From: Phycisphaerales bacterium
Lineage (GTDB): Bacteria > Planctomycetota > Phycisphaerae > UBA1845 > Fen-1342
Direction: 5' to 3'
Assembly: GCA_016710275.1 (NCBI GenBank)
Contig: JADJXS010000001.1
Span: forward strand, 3,100,001 to 3,164,000
DNA: 64,000 nucleotides
Part shown: positions 34,273 to 42,595 of the stretch, in pieces
How the letters are laid out: every line of letters begins with the position of its first letter
Position numbering within the stretch: the first letter of the stretch is position 1
Program-made: the position numbers and the translations under genes
Notes under the pieces: generated by a model
Databases searched by the model: none
Seen by the model: the letters and a program-made list of their open reading frames with translations, nothing else
What the model was told of the DNA's origin: nothing

Positions 34273-34437
34273 CGCGATGCGTCCTTGTAATGAGTCGAGC
34301 CGGGCATTATGCCGCATTCCGCCCCGCGCGCCAACCGCCCCAGAGGGGCACTTTCGGCACCGCCTGCTCGCCTTCGAAAGTGCCCGATTCACCCCCTTTA
34401 CGGCCCGCGCGAGCCGGATTCACCCCGGCGGAGCAGG

Positions 34438-36846
34438 CTATCGAGTGCCGGGTCGCTGCGCGTCCGGGCCGTCCGGCGACGCTGAGCCGATCTGGGACTC
34501 GATCTGCCGGATTCGCTCCAGCTCCGCGGGAGTCAGCCGCACACTATCGCCGGCGGGGCGCTTCGCGTCGATCTCCATCGCTCGGCGAAGCCAGCCGCGG
34601 ATCATTTCCGGCGGGGCGGCCGCGCTCGCGGGTGCGCGCACCGCCGCGGCGGCGCACCTCAGGAACGCGCGCGGATCGGTCGGCGTCAGTTCGATCACGA
34701 CCCCCCATTGATATGCCGCGACCGCGCGGGCCTTACGGCCCTCGAGGGCCTCGCCTTTCATCTCATGCAAAGTCGCCTTTGCATCCAGTACGTTGGCGAT
34801 GCGGCGATGCGCAGCCGCACTGCGCGGGTTGATTTCGAGCGACGTGTACAGCAGGTCGAGCACGGCATCCAGGCGTGCCAGCGCCTCAGTCGCGTCACGA
34901 TCTCGTGAACTGAGTTGCAGCTTCGTAGCTGCGGCGGCGCGAAATGTGTCGGCGTCGAGTTGATCTACCGCTCTGCCCCAAGAACCCCCAGAAAAACTGT
35001 CACCCAGGTGCAGAGGCGGCCTTCGGTCAGTCTCGTAGGTCGCAAAATGGTAGACCCAATCGCCCTTTCGCTGGGCAACAACGTTCGTTGCAAATTGCAC
35101 AAATCCGGCGCCATGCACGCCAATCAAAATGCCGAACATGAGCCAACTGTCTGCGCACGTCATGGGGCGAGTGCGCCTGCGCGCGGTCAATGGGTCAGAT
35201 TGGCGAGCGCCCATAGCCGGCGCTTCCGCAGCGCCCTCGGCGCGGAAGCCCGGCAGCGCTGCCGCGACGAGCAGGGCAAACATGGCGGCCCCGGCGGGCG
35301 TTGTCAGCCCGAAATCAACCAGCCCGTGCAGCAGCGCAGCACCCATCGCGCCCACCAGCCCGCCGACCAGCCAACCGTTCCGCTCGTCAATCGCGTCCAG
35401 CGCCCAGAGGACCAGCCCCAGCGAGAGGCCGAAAGTCCCCACGATTTCAACCAGCCACCACACCGCGGCGGCCGGTGAAACCAGCCCGCCGCTTCCGGCA
35501 TGCAAGAGCGCCATGGTGAGGATCATCGTTCCCACCACGGCGATGACCTGCAACGCTCTGGCCAGGGACGGCGGAAGCTCTATCGCCGTGTAGAAGATGC
35601 CTCGCTTGCGATCGGTCGCTAAGCGGGGAGCCGGCGGTCCGCTCTGCCTCGCCTCATGCCGGGCCAAGGCCGGCAACAGGCCGGCAGCGCAGAGCACCGC
35701 CAGCAGGATCAGCACTCCGCCCGCCAGCAGCGCCACCGGACCGCACTCCACTGCGAGCGTGACCCACAGGTTGTGCGGGTCGCGAACTTCCTCCACACAC
35801 GCTTCGGACCGGTGTCGCAGAAATGGATCGGCAAAGTTGAGGCGCCCGATGCCGGTCAGTGGCGCCTCGGCCCAGATGGACGGGGCCGCGGCCCAGTAAT
35901 GCCATCGAAACGCGAGCGACGGGTGCGGAAGCGTGCCGGCCACCACGCCCCAAATAACGCCAATAGCGATCAAGCCGAGATAGCACGCGCCAGCCAGAAG
36001 CAACATGCGCCGAATCGCGACAATCGGTGATGCGCGCGACGCGGCGAGGCTGATCGCGACCATCAGGACGACTCCCCCGATCGCCGCCGCGACTGCCCCC
36101 TGACTGCCGGTACACCACAGGCCGACGGCGATTCCGGCCGCCGCCGCCCCGAGCAGCAGCGCGGCTGCCGGCGTACGGACGGCCAGCGCCGCGGCCGCGC
36201 CGGTCGCGGCGACCAGGGCCATGACGAGCAGCATGGCCGTCACGTTCGGATGAGGGTGGAACGCAAACGTCTCCGTCTGCATCGAGCGCACCCGCCGATC
36301 CATGTTCACCAACAGGGGATCGTCGGCGGGAGTTCCCTGGCTCAGCAGCTCCGCGCGGCGCTGTTCCCACGCCTCGAGCGCCGCGGGCGCATCGACGCGC
36401 TGCCACCCGCACTTCGCGGCGATTGTGAGGCCGGTTGCCAGCAGCGCGGCCAGTGCCAGGCGCCGGATGCGGGGATCCGATCGCGCCGCGATTCCCAGTG
36501 CCGCTGCGGCGACTGCGGACGCCCACAGGTTCGCGCCGGCCAGCGCAGCGAGGCGTTGGTCGGCCGCCGCGGACGCGGACGCAAGCAGGCTTGCCGCGAG
36601 CGCGGCAAATGCGACGAGCACCCACGTGGTCGCGCGGCCCCATCTGATCCGATCAGTGAGCGATGCGAGCAGCATCGCGGCACCCCAGAGCAGCCCTCCG
36701 TCCAGCAAGCTGGGCTGGAGTACCGGACCGTGAAGCCACTCATCCGTTTCGACAAATGCGATCGGGACGCGCTCGAAGCTCTCTCCCAGCATCGCGCGCG
36801 CGGCCAGGAAGCCGAGCAGACCCGATGCAAGGAACAATCGTGTCAT
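34438..36846 (-). CDS. O-antigen ligase/polymerase-like membrane protein with C-terminal TPR-like region
   Basis: An 802-residue integral membrane protein. More than ten membrane segments fill about 1-600. The large loop at about 310-365 (WHYWAAAPSIWAEAPLTGIGRLNFADPF and DPHNLWVTLAVECGP) is the Wzy_C/WaaL signature, including the PHN motif and a conserved histidine. These enzymes polymerise or ligate polysaccharide repeat units on undecaprenyl carriers. The C-terminal ~150 residues are soluble and TPR-like (LYTSLEINPRSAAAHRRIANVLD). The start is ATG at 36846. It lies 62 bases downstream of a WecA/MraY-like gene, which supports a surface polysaccharide role. Confidence 0.82.
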   Translation of the reverse strand: MTRLFLASGLLGFLAARAMLGESFERVPIAFVETDEWLHGPVLQPSLLDGGLLWGAAMLLASLTDRIRWGRATTWVLVAFAALAASLLASASAAADQRLAALAGANLWASAVAAAALGIAARSDPRIRRLALAALLATGLTIAAKCGWQRVDAPAALEAWEQRRAELLSQGTPADDPLLVNMDRRVRSMQTETFAFHPHPNVTAMLLVMALVAATGAAAALAVRTPAAALLLGAAAAGIAVGLWCTGSQGAVAAAIGGVVLMVAISLAASRASPIVAIRRMLLLAGACYLGLIAIGVIWGVVAGTLPHPSLAFRWHYWAAAPSIWAEAPLTGIGRLNFADPFLRHRSEACVEEVRDPHNLWVTLAVECGPVALLAGGVLILLAVLCAAGLLPALARHEARQSGPPAPRLATDRKRGIFYTAIELPPSLARALQVIAVVGTMILTMALLHAGSGGLVSPAAAVWWLVEIVGTFGLSLGLVLWALDAIDERNGWLVGGLVGAMGAALLHGLVDFGLTTPAGAAMFALLVAAALPGFRAEGAAEAPAMGARQSDPLTARRRTRPMTCADSWLMFGILIGVHGAGFVQFATNVVAQRKGDWVYHFATYETDRRPPLHLGDSFSGGSWGRAVDQLDADTFRAAAATKLQLSSRDRDATEALARLDAVLDLLYTSLEINPRSAAAHRRIANVLDAKATLHEMKGEALEGRKARAVAAYQWGVVIELTPTDPRAFLRCAAAAVRAPASAAAPPEMIRGWLRRAMEIDAKRPAGDSVRLTPAELERIRQIESQIGSASPDGPDAQRPGTR

Positions 36847-36908
36847 TGATCCCGCCTCGGGATCCACAGCCTGCTCATCGCGCCGTTCCGCGGCTGCGTC
36901 GCTATGGA

Positions 36909-38012
36909 TCACGTCTCCCTCCGCGGCGGCGATTCCAGAATCGCGATAATCGCGAGGATCATGAGCGTCAGCAGGCCGACGCAGACCGTCTGGCGAAGGC
37001 TTGCTCCCGGCAGCAGCGTGGCCGACACGCCCGTTGCCGCGGTCGCGAGGTAGATGGTGAGGACGGCGGAGCGGCGCGACAGGCCGTGCTCCACCAGCCG
37101 ATGCGAGAAGTGCCGCTGGTCGCCGCGCATGGGGTTGCGCCCTTCGGCGATGCGGATGAGCACGACCGAGGCGAAGTCGTAAAGCGGAACTGCCAGGATC
37201 ACGAGCGGCATCAGGAGTGCATAGGGCGGACTGTCCGCCTGCGCGTCGTGAAACGTCGTCAGCACGGAGGAAACGCCGAGCAGATATCCGCACAGCAGGC
37301 TTCCGGCATCCCCCATGAATATCTTCGCCGGCGGAAAATTCAAAACCAGGAATCCCAGCACCGCCCCGAGGAACAGGCTTGCGAGCAAGGGCACGTGCAA
37401 CTGCCCCGCCAGCAGCCCGCAGGCACCCAGAAAGAGCAGGCAGATGGCCGTGACCCCCGCCGACAGCCCGTCCATGTTATCCATGAAGTTCATCGCGTTG
37501 GTCATGACGATCAACCAGGCGATCGTGATCGCGATGCTGCCGAATTCGCCGGCGAACAGCGCCATGCGCACCGGCCCCTCCACCACGACCACACCCAGGA
37601 TGGCCGTCAACAGGAAAAGCTTGAGGTAGGGTCCGAGCGGCCGAATGTCGTCGCAAAGTCCGAGTGCGTGAATTGCAACGGCGCCGAGAAGCACGACCAG
37701 CGCCTGCGGCAGCCCGCTGCGCAGACCCTGCCAGTGATCCGCCGCCAGTTGGCCGAAACGCTCCGCCACCACGTCCGCCGGCGTCAGCCAGACCGCCATC
37801 ATTGCCGCCCCCAACGGCAGCAATACGGCGAGAAATATCGCGACGCCGCCGCCATAGGGAGTCACGCGCTGGTGAGACTTGTGCCCGCCCGGGCGATCCA
37901 CGAAGCCGATCCGCAGCGAAACCCGGCGCATGACCAGCGTGAGCAACAAGGCCGGAACGAACGCTGCGACCAGCGCTCCTCCCAGCATCGCACCCACCTG
38001 TGCCTCGGTCAC
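36909..38012 (-). CDS. WecA/MraY-like undecaprenyl-phosphate sugar-1-phosphate transferase
   Basis: A membrane glycosyltransferase (367 residues, GT4-type polyprenyl-phosphate sugar phosphotransferase) that loads the first sugar-phosphate of a polysaccharide on undecaprenyl phosphate. Diagnostic motifs are DRPGGHKSHQRVTPYGGG, GLCDDIRPLGP (Asp-Asp), NFMDNMDGLSAG and KIFMGDAGSLLCGYLLG, followed by HFSHRLVEHGLSRR with the HIHH-like histidines. It has about ten membrane segments. The start is GTG at 38012; it overlaps the stop of the DUF4416 gene by four bases (GTGA), so the two are translationally coupled. WecA-type is preferred over MraY because of the sequence after the DDxxD motif. Confidence 0.88.
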   Translation of the reverse strand: MTEAQVGAMLGGALVAAFVPALLLTLVMRRVSLRIGFVDRPGGHKSHQRVTPYGGGVAIFLAVLLPLGAAMMAVWLTPADVVAERFGQLAADHWQGLRSGLPQALVVLLGAVAIHALGLCDDIRPLGPYLKLFLLTAILGVVVVEGPVRMALFAGEFGSIAITIAWLIVMTNAMNFMDNMDGLSAGVTAICLLFLGACGLLAGQLHVPLLASLFLGAVLGFLVLNFPPAKIFMGDAGSLLCGYLLGVSSVLTTFHDAQADSPPYALLMPLVILAVPLYDFASVVLIRIAEGRNPMRGDQRHFSHRLVEHGLSRRSAVLTIYLATAATGVSATLLPGASLRQTVCVGLLTLMILAIIAILESPPRRET

Positions 38013-38683
38013 ACCCCCCCCTTTGCGTCACTCAGCGCGGCATCGCGCAGCCGCCCGACCCAGTGCAGTCCTCGGTGCGTGAGCAATGCAGCCGGCGTCC
38101 ACGGGTGTCCGCACCAGCCCTGCGGGCCGTACCACAGCACTGACTCTGCAAACGCCCCCGCCCCGAGGTGAACGCGCTGCGGCCGATCCGCCCGATACGC
38201 CAGCACGACTTTCGTCGGATGAACATACCCGGGCGTCAGGATCGGCACATCGATCGCGTCCAATTCGAGGAGTTGTTCGATCAGTCGCTCCTCCACCGCA
38301 GCGGCGAGTACGAGCGCGTCAGCAAGTTGTGTCGGGTTCGCGCGAGGGGTGAAGCCGACGAACTCCTGCATCCCCATCATCGTCGATGGGGCGGGGGCGG
38401 GCTGCCGCGAAACTGCTTCTCTCGCGCGCGCCGCCGCCGTTTCTCCCGAGGCAGGATCGATCAATGGTGCCGTCGGACCGCTCGGTCCCTCGGTGGCAAG
38501 ACCGGACGGACCGGCCGCGCCGGGGCCCTCATCGGGCCGAGGCGCCGGAATCGGCGACGACCGTGCCAGCAATTCGCCGAAGGCGCGAGCGAGTAGCTGC
38601 ACCGCCCGACCGAGCAGGCCCTCGTCGGCGGCCCACACGCCGCAGCACATCCGCACCGAACCATGGGGTCGCACGCGCGCCAT
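38009..38683 (-). CDS. DUF4416-like protein
   Basis: A 224-residue protein. Its C-terminal half matches DUF4416: VPILTPGYVHPTKVVLAYRADRPQRVHLGAGAFAESVLWYGP, then WCGHPWTPAALL. The N-terminal half begins CGVWAADEGLLGRAVQLLARAFGELLA, also as in DUF4416, but a ~45-residue Ala/Pro/Gly-rich insert interrupts it (about 50-95). The function of the family is unknown. The start is ATG at 38683; TACACT lies 6 nt before it and no Shine-Dalgarno is visible. It overlaps the WecA-like gene by GTGA. Confidence 0.65.
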   Translation of the reverse strand: MARVRPHGSVRMCCGVWAADEGLLGRAVQLLARAFGELLARSSPIPAPRPDEGPGAAGPSGLATEGPSGPTAPLIDPASGETAAARAREAVSRQPAPAPSTMMGMQEFVGFTPRANPTQLADALVLAAAVEERLIEQLLELDAIDVPILTPGYVHPTKVVLAYRADRPQRVHLGAGAFAESVLWYGPQGWCGHPWTPAALLTHRGLHWVGRLRDAALSDAKGGV

Positions 38684-38689
38684 GTTTCG

Positions 38690-38695
38690 AGTGTA
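38690..38695 (-). promoter_or_regulatory. Putative -10 box (TACACT), leaderless promoter of the DUF4416/WecA-like operon
   Basis: The context is GGCTACACTC. The box ends 6 nt before the ATG at 38683, so the transcript would begin at the start codon. Confidence 0.5.
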
Positions 38696-38744
38696 GCCGA
38701 ACTCCCCCGCCCCGACGCGCCCCCTCCGCGGCCGGTCCATTCCC

Positions 38745-39806
38745 TCAGGCGGATGACGCACGGACGATCAGTACGTCAGCGCCGATCGGAGGCCCCTGAC
38801 CGCCGGAATGCCCCTCTGCGTGACCCATATCGGCCCGGAGCATGTGGCGCGCGCACACCGCCGGAATGAGCATGGTCTCCCCGCGGTCCATCGCCACCCT
38901 CTCCGTCATTGACTTGGCCCACAGTCGCCCGGACAACCCGATGAGCACGGCCATCTGCCCCCCGAGTCGCAGCCCCCCTCCGATCCGCCCTGTCCAGCGG
39001 TCCAATGCAAACGCCGGACAGCGAACCAGCGGCGTCGCCCCCTCGATCGGCGCAAAACGCGCTGTCTGGAGATCAGGGGCGCTCGCCGGCGTCACGATGT
39101 GCGATTCGGCGACATCCCAGCGCACATTCTCCAGGGTCTCGGCCAGGTGCAGCGTACGAGGCCGACCCTCGGCGTCCCGCCGCTCCCAGTCATAGGCCCT
39201 GTAAGTCACATCGGAGGGCGTCTGCACCTCCGCGACGAGAATTCCAGCGCCCAGCGCATGCAGTGTGCCGCTGGGCAGATAGAGACAATCCCCGACGCGC
39301 ACCTCCCGACGCACAAGCAGATCGACCATTCCCGGAGTGCCGAGCGCAGCGGCCAGGTCTTCGCGTCGCACATGGGGGCGCAAGCCCGCATACAGCACCG
39401 CGCCCGGCTGCGCTTCGAGCACGACCCAGCACTCGTGCTTGACGGCCGGCGCAGCCGCACCGACCTGTCCCGGTGGGACCGCATCCGCGGCCGTACGCGG
39501 GCGCGGGTGGACCTGCACACTGAGGTTCTCAGCCGCGTCGAGCAGCTTCACAAGCAGCGGAAACCGCCCCCCGACGGATGCACAATTCCCCAGCAATTCC
39601 CGGCCCCAGAGGGCCATCAGTTCCCGGATGGTGCGACCCGCCAGCGGCCCCCGGGCCACAGGCGACTCATCCCCCGGCAGATCGCTCAACTCCCATGACT
39701 CGCCGATTGGCGCTCCGGCGGGCAGCGCCTTGCCCCATCGCGCCAACGAGGCCCCGCCCCACGGTCGGTGCTTGAGAATCGGCTCGAACACGACCGGCGC
39801 CGGCAT
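38745..39806 (-). CDS. manA: Mannose-6-phosphate isomerase, type I
   Basis: Interconverts fructose-6-phosphate and mannose-6-phosphate, feeding GDP-mannose and surface polysaccharide synthesis. The 353 residues show PWGGASLARWG, ESWELSD, the zinc motif LSVQVHPR (His about 100), KHECWVVLEAQPGAVLYAG (glutamate ligand) and YLPSGTLHALGAGILVAEVQTPSDVTYRAYDW. The C-terminal cupin half is more divergent. The length fits the Bacillus-type short ManA. The start is ATG at 39806, sharing one base with the TGA of the ComEA-like gene (TGATG), so it is coupled. It is close to WecA-like and O-antigen-ligase-like genes. Confidence 0.93.
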   Translation of the reverse strand: MPAPVVFEPILKHRPWGGASLARWGKALPAGAPIGESWELSDLPGDESPVARGPLAGRTIRELMALWGRELLGNCASVGGRFPLLVKLLDAAENLSVQVHPRPRTAADAVPPGQVGAAAPAVKHECWVVLEAQPGAVLYAGLRPHVRREDLAAALGTPGMVDLLVRREVRVGDCLYLPSGTLHALGAGILVAEVQTPSDVTYRAYDWERRDAEGRPRTLHLAETLENVRWDVAESHIVTPASAPDLQTARFAPIEGATPLVRCPAFALDRWTGRIGGGLRLGGQMAVLIGLSGRLWAKSMTERVAMDRGETMLIPAVCARHMLRADMGHAEGHSGGQGPPIGADVLIVRASSA

Positions 39807-40198
39807 CACGGGAATGGCTCCGGCTCCGAATCGGGAAGTGCGACAAAGGCGCTGATCTCGCGCAGGATGCCGGGGCCGATTCCGTGCACGTCGTCGAGAT
39901 CGGACAGAGTCGAGAATGCGGGGGGGGCGGCAGTCTCGCGGTGAGCAACGATTGCCGCTGCGCGCGCCGGCCCGATTCCCGGCAGGAGCTGCAACTCGGC
40001 CGCGGTAGCCGCGTTCGGATTGATCCGCAGCGTCGCCGCTTCGCGCGACACAATCCGCGGCTGGTCCCGCATCGCCATGGGGCCGAACGACTGTGAGCCG
40101 AGGAGGACCAGCGCGGCGCAGAGCGTCAGCACCGCCGCGGCGGCGCTGGCCCGACCCGCTGCAATCGGCTCGGAAGCAGCCCGTACGGGAGACCTCAT
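39806..40198 (-). CDS. ComEA-like helix-hairpin-helix protein
   Basis: A 130-residue membrane-anchored DNA-binding protein. The N-terminal membrane segment (ASAAAAVLTLCAALVLLGSQ) is followed by a helix-hairpin-helix pair: RINPNAATAAELQLLPGIGPARAAAIVAHRE and FSTLSDLDDVHGIGPGILREISAFV. This is the ComEA signature found in DNA uptake receptors and related proteins. The start is ATG at 40198, overlapping the previous stop by four bases (ATGA). Function in competence is possible but no other com genes are in the window. Confidence 0.85.
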   Translation of the reverse strand: MRSPVRAASEPIAAGRASAAAAVLTLCAALVLLGSQSFGPMAMRDQPRIVSREAATLRINPNAATAAELQLLPGIGPARAAAIVAHRETAAPPAFSTLSDLDDVHGIGPGILREISAFVALPDSEPEPFP

Positions 40199-41664
40199 CG
40201 CGCCGGCTCCGAAGCCAGGCGGCGATGGAGGGCGGCCAGTTGCGTGAAGGCGGGCTTGGGCTGGCCGTCTTCGCGCAAGAGGCCGCCGTGCGGGACCGCG
40301 CCGTGCGCGCCATCGAGCAGGCTCTCCGCGCAGACGCTCTCCACATAGGGCTTGCTCAGAGCGATCTCCGTCAGCCCGACCAGGAATTCGGCCTGCGTCT
40401 CCTCCGACCACGGACCGCGCCAGCCGGTCGGCGTGTCCGTCGCGCCGCTGGGCGCGGCCACGGTGCTGATGTGGATCGGCTTGCCGAGATTGGCGAGCCG
40501 ATCGATGAGCGAGCTGATCTGCATCAGATCCCGCACGTGGAAGCCATCGGCGTCGATACCGCAGATGAACTGCAGGCCGAACGCATCGAACGGCACGCCG
40601 CTCTGCACGAGCATCTCGGCGTAGAGCAGCGGCGGCAGCGTGCGTTGGTTGCGGGCGTAGTACTCGCCGAAGGGTTGTGCCAGTTCGATGGTGACCCCCG
40701 CCTTCGGCGCCGCCGCGCGCACCGCCGCCACCGCTGCGCGCGTCAGATCGATGACCTGCTCGAAGCCGAATGAGAACACACCCTCCGCGTGCAGGCCGCT
40801 GGCGACGACCCACGACGAGACGGCGGCTGCATGGCGCGAGACGCAGCGCCGCACATGCTCTCGGGCGTACTCCAGGATCGACTCATAGTCGTTCTCCCAG
40901 ATGTACATCCAATCCGGCACCCAGCGCATGCCGAAACTCAGCAGCGGCCCGCCGCGCACGCTCAGCCGCGCCGCCGCAGCCGCCTTCACCGCCTCATCGA
41001 CGGCTGAGAAATCCGCCACGCTCTCCTTCGGCTGAACGTCGCGCCATGAGAAGGGAATTCGCACATAGTCCACCGCCTCCGCCGCCCGACGCAGCAGCGG
41101 CGGCCGGGCTTGCCCCGGCTGAATGGCCGCCCCCAGAAACTGGCGCGTGAACCCGCCGGCCGCGACGCGCCGATTCAGGAACACCCCGGCGTGAAAGCGG
41201 GCGATTTTCTCGCTCACGTCCACCGCCGTCGCCAGGCTGCGATCGGCGTGACGGGCCGCCTCGCGCGGCTTATCGGTGTGCTCCAGCGCTCGAACGAATT
41301 CCTCCCGCGCTTCATCCACCTGCGCGGCCAGGTCGTCCATCCCCGGATAATCGAACAGTCCCCATTCCTCGCGCTTGAAGCTGATCCGCATCAACCGATG
41401 CCGTGCCAGTTCGACGTGCAGATGGTAGGGCTGGTCGCGCGGGACGAGCCGGGTGGTCTCCAACTGCACCGGACCGATTCCGGGAACCATCCAGCGCAGG
41501 CTGATCCCCGTCGGCGCGGGCGAGCGCGTTTCGCAGACGATCACGTTCTTCTCTATGCGAATCTCGGCCCGCTGCGGCACGCCATCGGCCCCCACGGCAT
41601 AGGCGCCCGAGAGGTCCGGCGGACCGGATTTCGCATCGGATCCGTAGAACGCGAACTGAAGCAC
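40195..41664 (-). CDS. GH10-like glycoside hydrolase
   Basis: A 489-residue protein with an N-terminal beta-rich domain (about 1-150) and a TIM-barrel of the GH10/clan A type (about 160-480). Barrel features include VDYVRIPFSWRDVQP, SWVVASGLHAEGVFSF with the acid/base position (usually NE, here SGLHAE), GVPFDAFGLQFICG and KPIHISTVAAPSGA. The usual nucleophile ITELD/E is replaced by ISTVAAP, so catalysis is uncertain. No signal peptide is apparent. The start is GTG at 41664, with GGAG 6 nt upstream; a TTG at 41679 is the alternative. The stop overlaps the ComEA-like start. Confidence 0.65.
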   Translation of the reverse strand: MLQFAFYGSDAKSGPPDLSGAYAVGADGVPQRAEIRIEKNVIVCETRSPAPTGISLRWMVPGIGPVQLETTRLVPRDQPYHLHVELARHRLMRISFKREEWGLFDYPGMDDLAAQVDEAREEFVRALEHTDKPREAARHADRSLATAVDVSEKIARFHAGVFLNRRVAAGGFTRQFLGAAIQPGQARPPLLRRAAEAVDYVRIPFSWRDVQPKESVADFSAVDEAVKAAAAARLSVRGGPLLSFGMRWVPDWMYIWENDYESILEYAREHVRRCVSRHAAAVSSWVVASGLHAEGVFSFGFEQVIDLTRAAVAAVRAAAPKAGVTIELAQPFGEYYARNQRTLPPLLYAEMLVQSGVPFDAFGLQFICGIDADGFHVRDLMQISSLIDRLANLGKPIHISTVAAPSGATDTPTGWRGPWSEETQAEFLVGLTEIALSKPYVESVCAESLLDGAHGAVPHGGLLREDGQPKPAFTQLAALHRRLASEPAR

Positions 41665-41711
41665 GCCCGTCTCCGCCAACGGCGGGCGCGCAGCGCCCGG
41701 CAGGACCGGTG

Positions 41712-41717
41712 AGTGTA
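41712..41717 (-). promoter_or_regulatory. Putative -10 box (TACACT) of the GH10-like/comEA/manA operon
   Basis: TACACT on the minus strand lies 47 nt upstream of the GTG at 41664. It is back to back with a plus-strand TACACT box at 41759-41764. Confidence 0.4.
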
Positions 41718-41758
41718 AGGGACGCCCGCCCGCTCGTGCAAAGGCCCCGCCGCCGCTC

Positions 41759-41764
41759 TACACT
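41759..41764 (+). promoter_or_regulatory. Putative -10 box (TACACT) of the zinc-ribbon/Gly-repeat gene
   Basis: TACACT lies 53 nt before the ATG at 41818 and is divergent from the box at 41712-41717. Confidence 0.4.
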
Positions 41765-41817
41765 TCCCGCTGCGGCACGAATCCGCGGCCCTCACCCGCC
41801 GCGTGCCGCGAGGTGAC

Positions 41818-42558
41818 ATGAACAGGCTCGCCGATCCCTATTGCGCCAACTGCGGCTACTCCCTCGTCGGCGCCACCGAGACGAGCAAATGCCCGGAATG
41901 CGGGCGGCCGCTGGTGGAGGTGCTGACGCGCGACATCCCGGCCACCGCAACCGGGCTGCGCCGCAAGTCCGACGTGCTGTTCCTGGGGCTTCCGCTGGTG
42001 GACGTGGCCTTCGGCCCGCACGGCCTGGAGAAATATGGGCACGCGCGCGGGTTCCTCGCCGTCGGTGACGTTGCCACGGGAGTCATCGCCATCGGCGGTC
42101 GCGCGCAGGGGCTATTTTCCTTCGGCGGCCTGAGCTTCGGGCTGTTTTCCTTTGGCGGAATGGCCGTCGGCCTGTTCAGCTTCGGCGGATTGGCGATCGG
42201 CCTGGCGCTGGCCTGCGGCGGGTTGGCGCTGGGACTGATCGCCTTCGGCGGAATGACGGCCGGCTGGTTTGCCGTAGGCGGCGTGGCCGCCGGATACGGC
42301 GCCACCGGCGGCATGGCCTACGGGTGGTTCGTTGAGTCACCGACGGCGTTCGGTCGGTTCGTCCTGAGCCGCGGCCGCCGGGATGCGGAAGCGGTGGCGT
42401 TCTTCACGCGCTACGGCGGCATTCGTAACGTATTGGGCGCGATGTTCAACGGGCTTGGGCTGATCGTCTTCGTGCTCTCCACGGTTGCGATTTCGCTGGT
42501 TCCCGGAATCGTTACCGCCGCCGCGCGCCGCTGGGCACTTCGAAAGCCACGCGGCTGA
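41818..42558 (+). CDS. Zinc-ribbon membrane protein with glycine/phenylalanine-rich short repeats
   Basis: A 246-residue protein of unknown function. The N-terminus is a zinc ribbon (CANCGYSL then CPECGRPL). Residues about 80-175 consist of short repeats of ~8-11 residues (GLFSFGGLSFGLFSFGGMAVGLFSFGG, then AIGLALACGG, LIAFGGMTAG, FAVGGVAAG). These would be very hydrophobic and Gly-spaced, and could pack as membrane helices or a beta-solenoid. A final hydrophobic segment lies at about 210-235 (VLGAMFNGLGLIVFVLSTVAISLVPGI). The start is ATG at 41818 with GAGGTGA just upstream. It precedes a large membrane protein by 37 bases and may be co-transcribed. Confidence 0.8.
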   Translation: MNRLADPYCANCGYSLVGATETSKCPECGRPLVEVLTRDIPATATGLRRKSDVLFLGLPLVDVAFGPHGLEKYGHARGFLAVGDVATGVIAIGGRAQGLFSFGGLSFGLFSFGGMAVGLFSFGGLAIGLALACGGLALGLIAFGGMTAGWFAVGGVAAGYGATGGMAYGWFVESPTAFGRFVLSRGRRDAEAVAFFTRYGGIRNVLGAMFNGLGLIVFVLSTVAISLVPGIVTAAARRWALRKPRG

Positions 42559-42595
42559 CGTCACCAACCGCCATTCAACCGGAGAGACGATCCGC

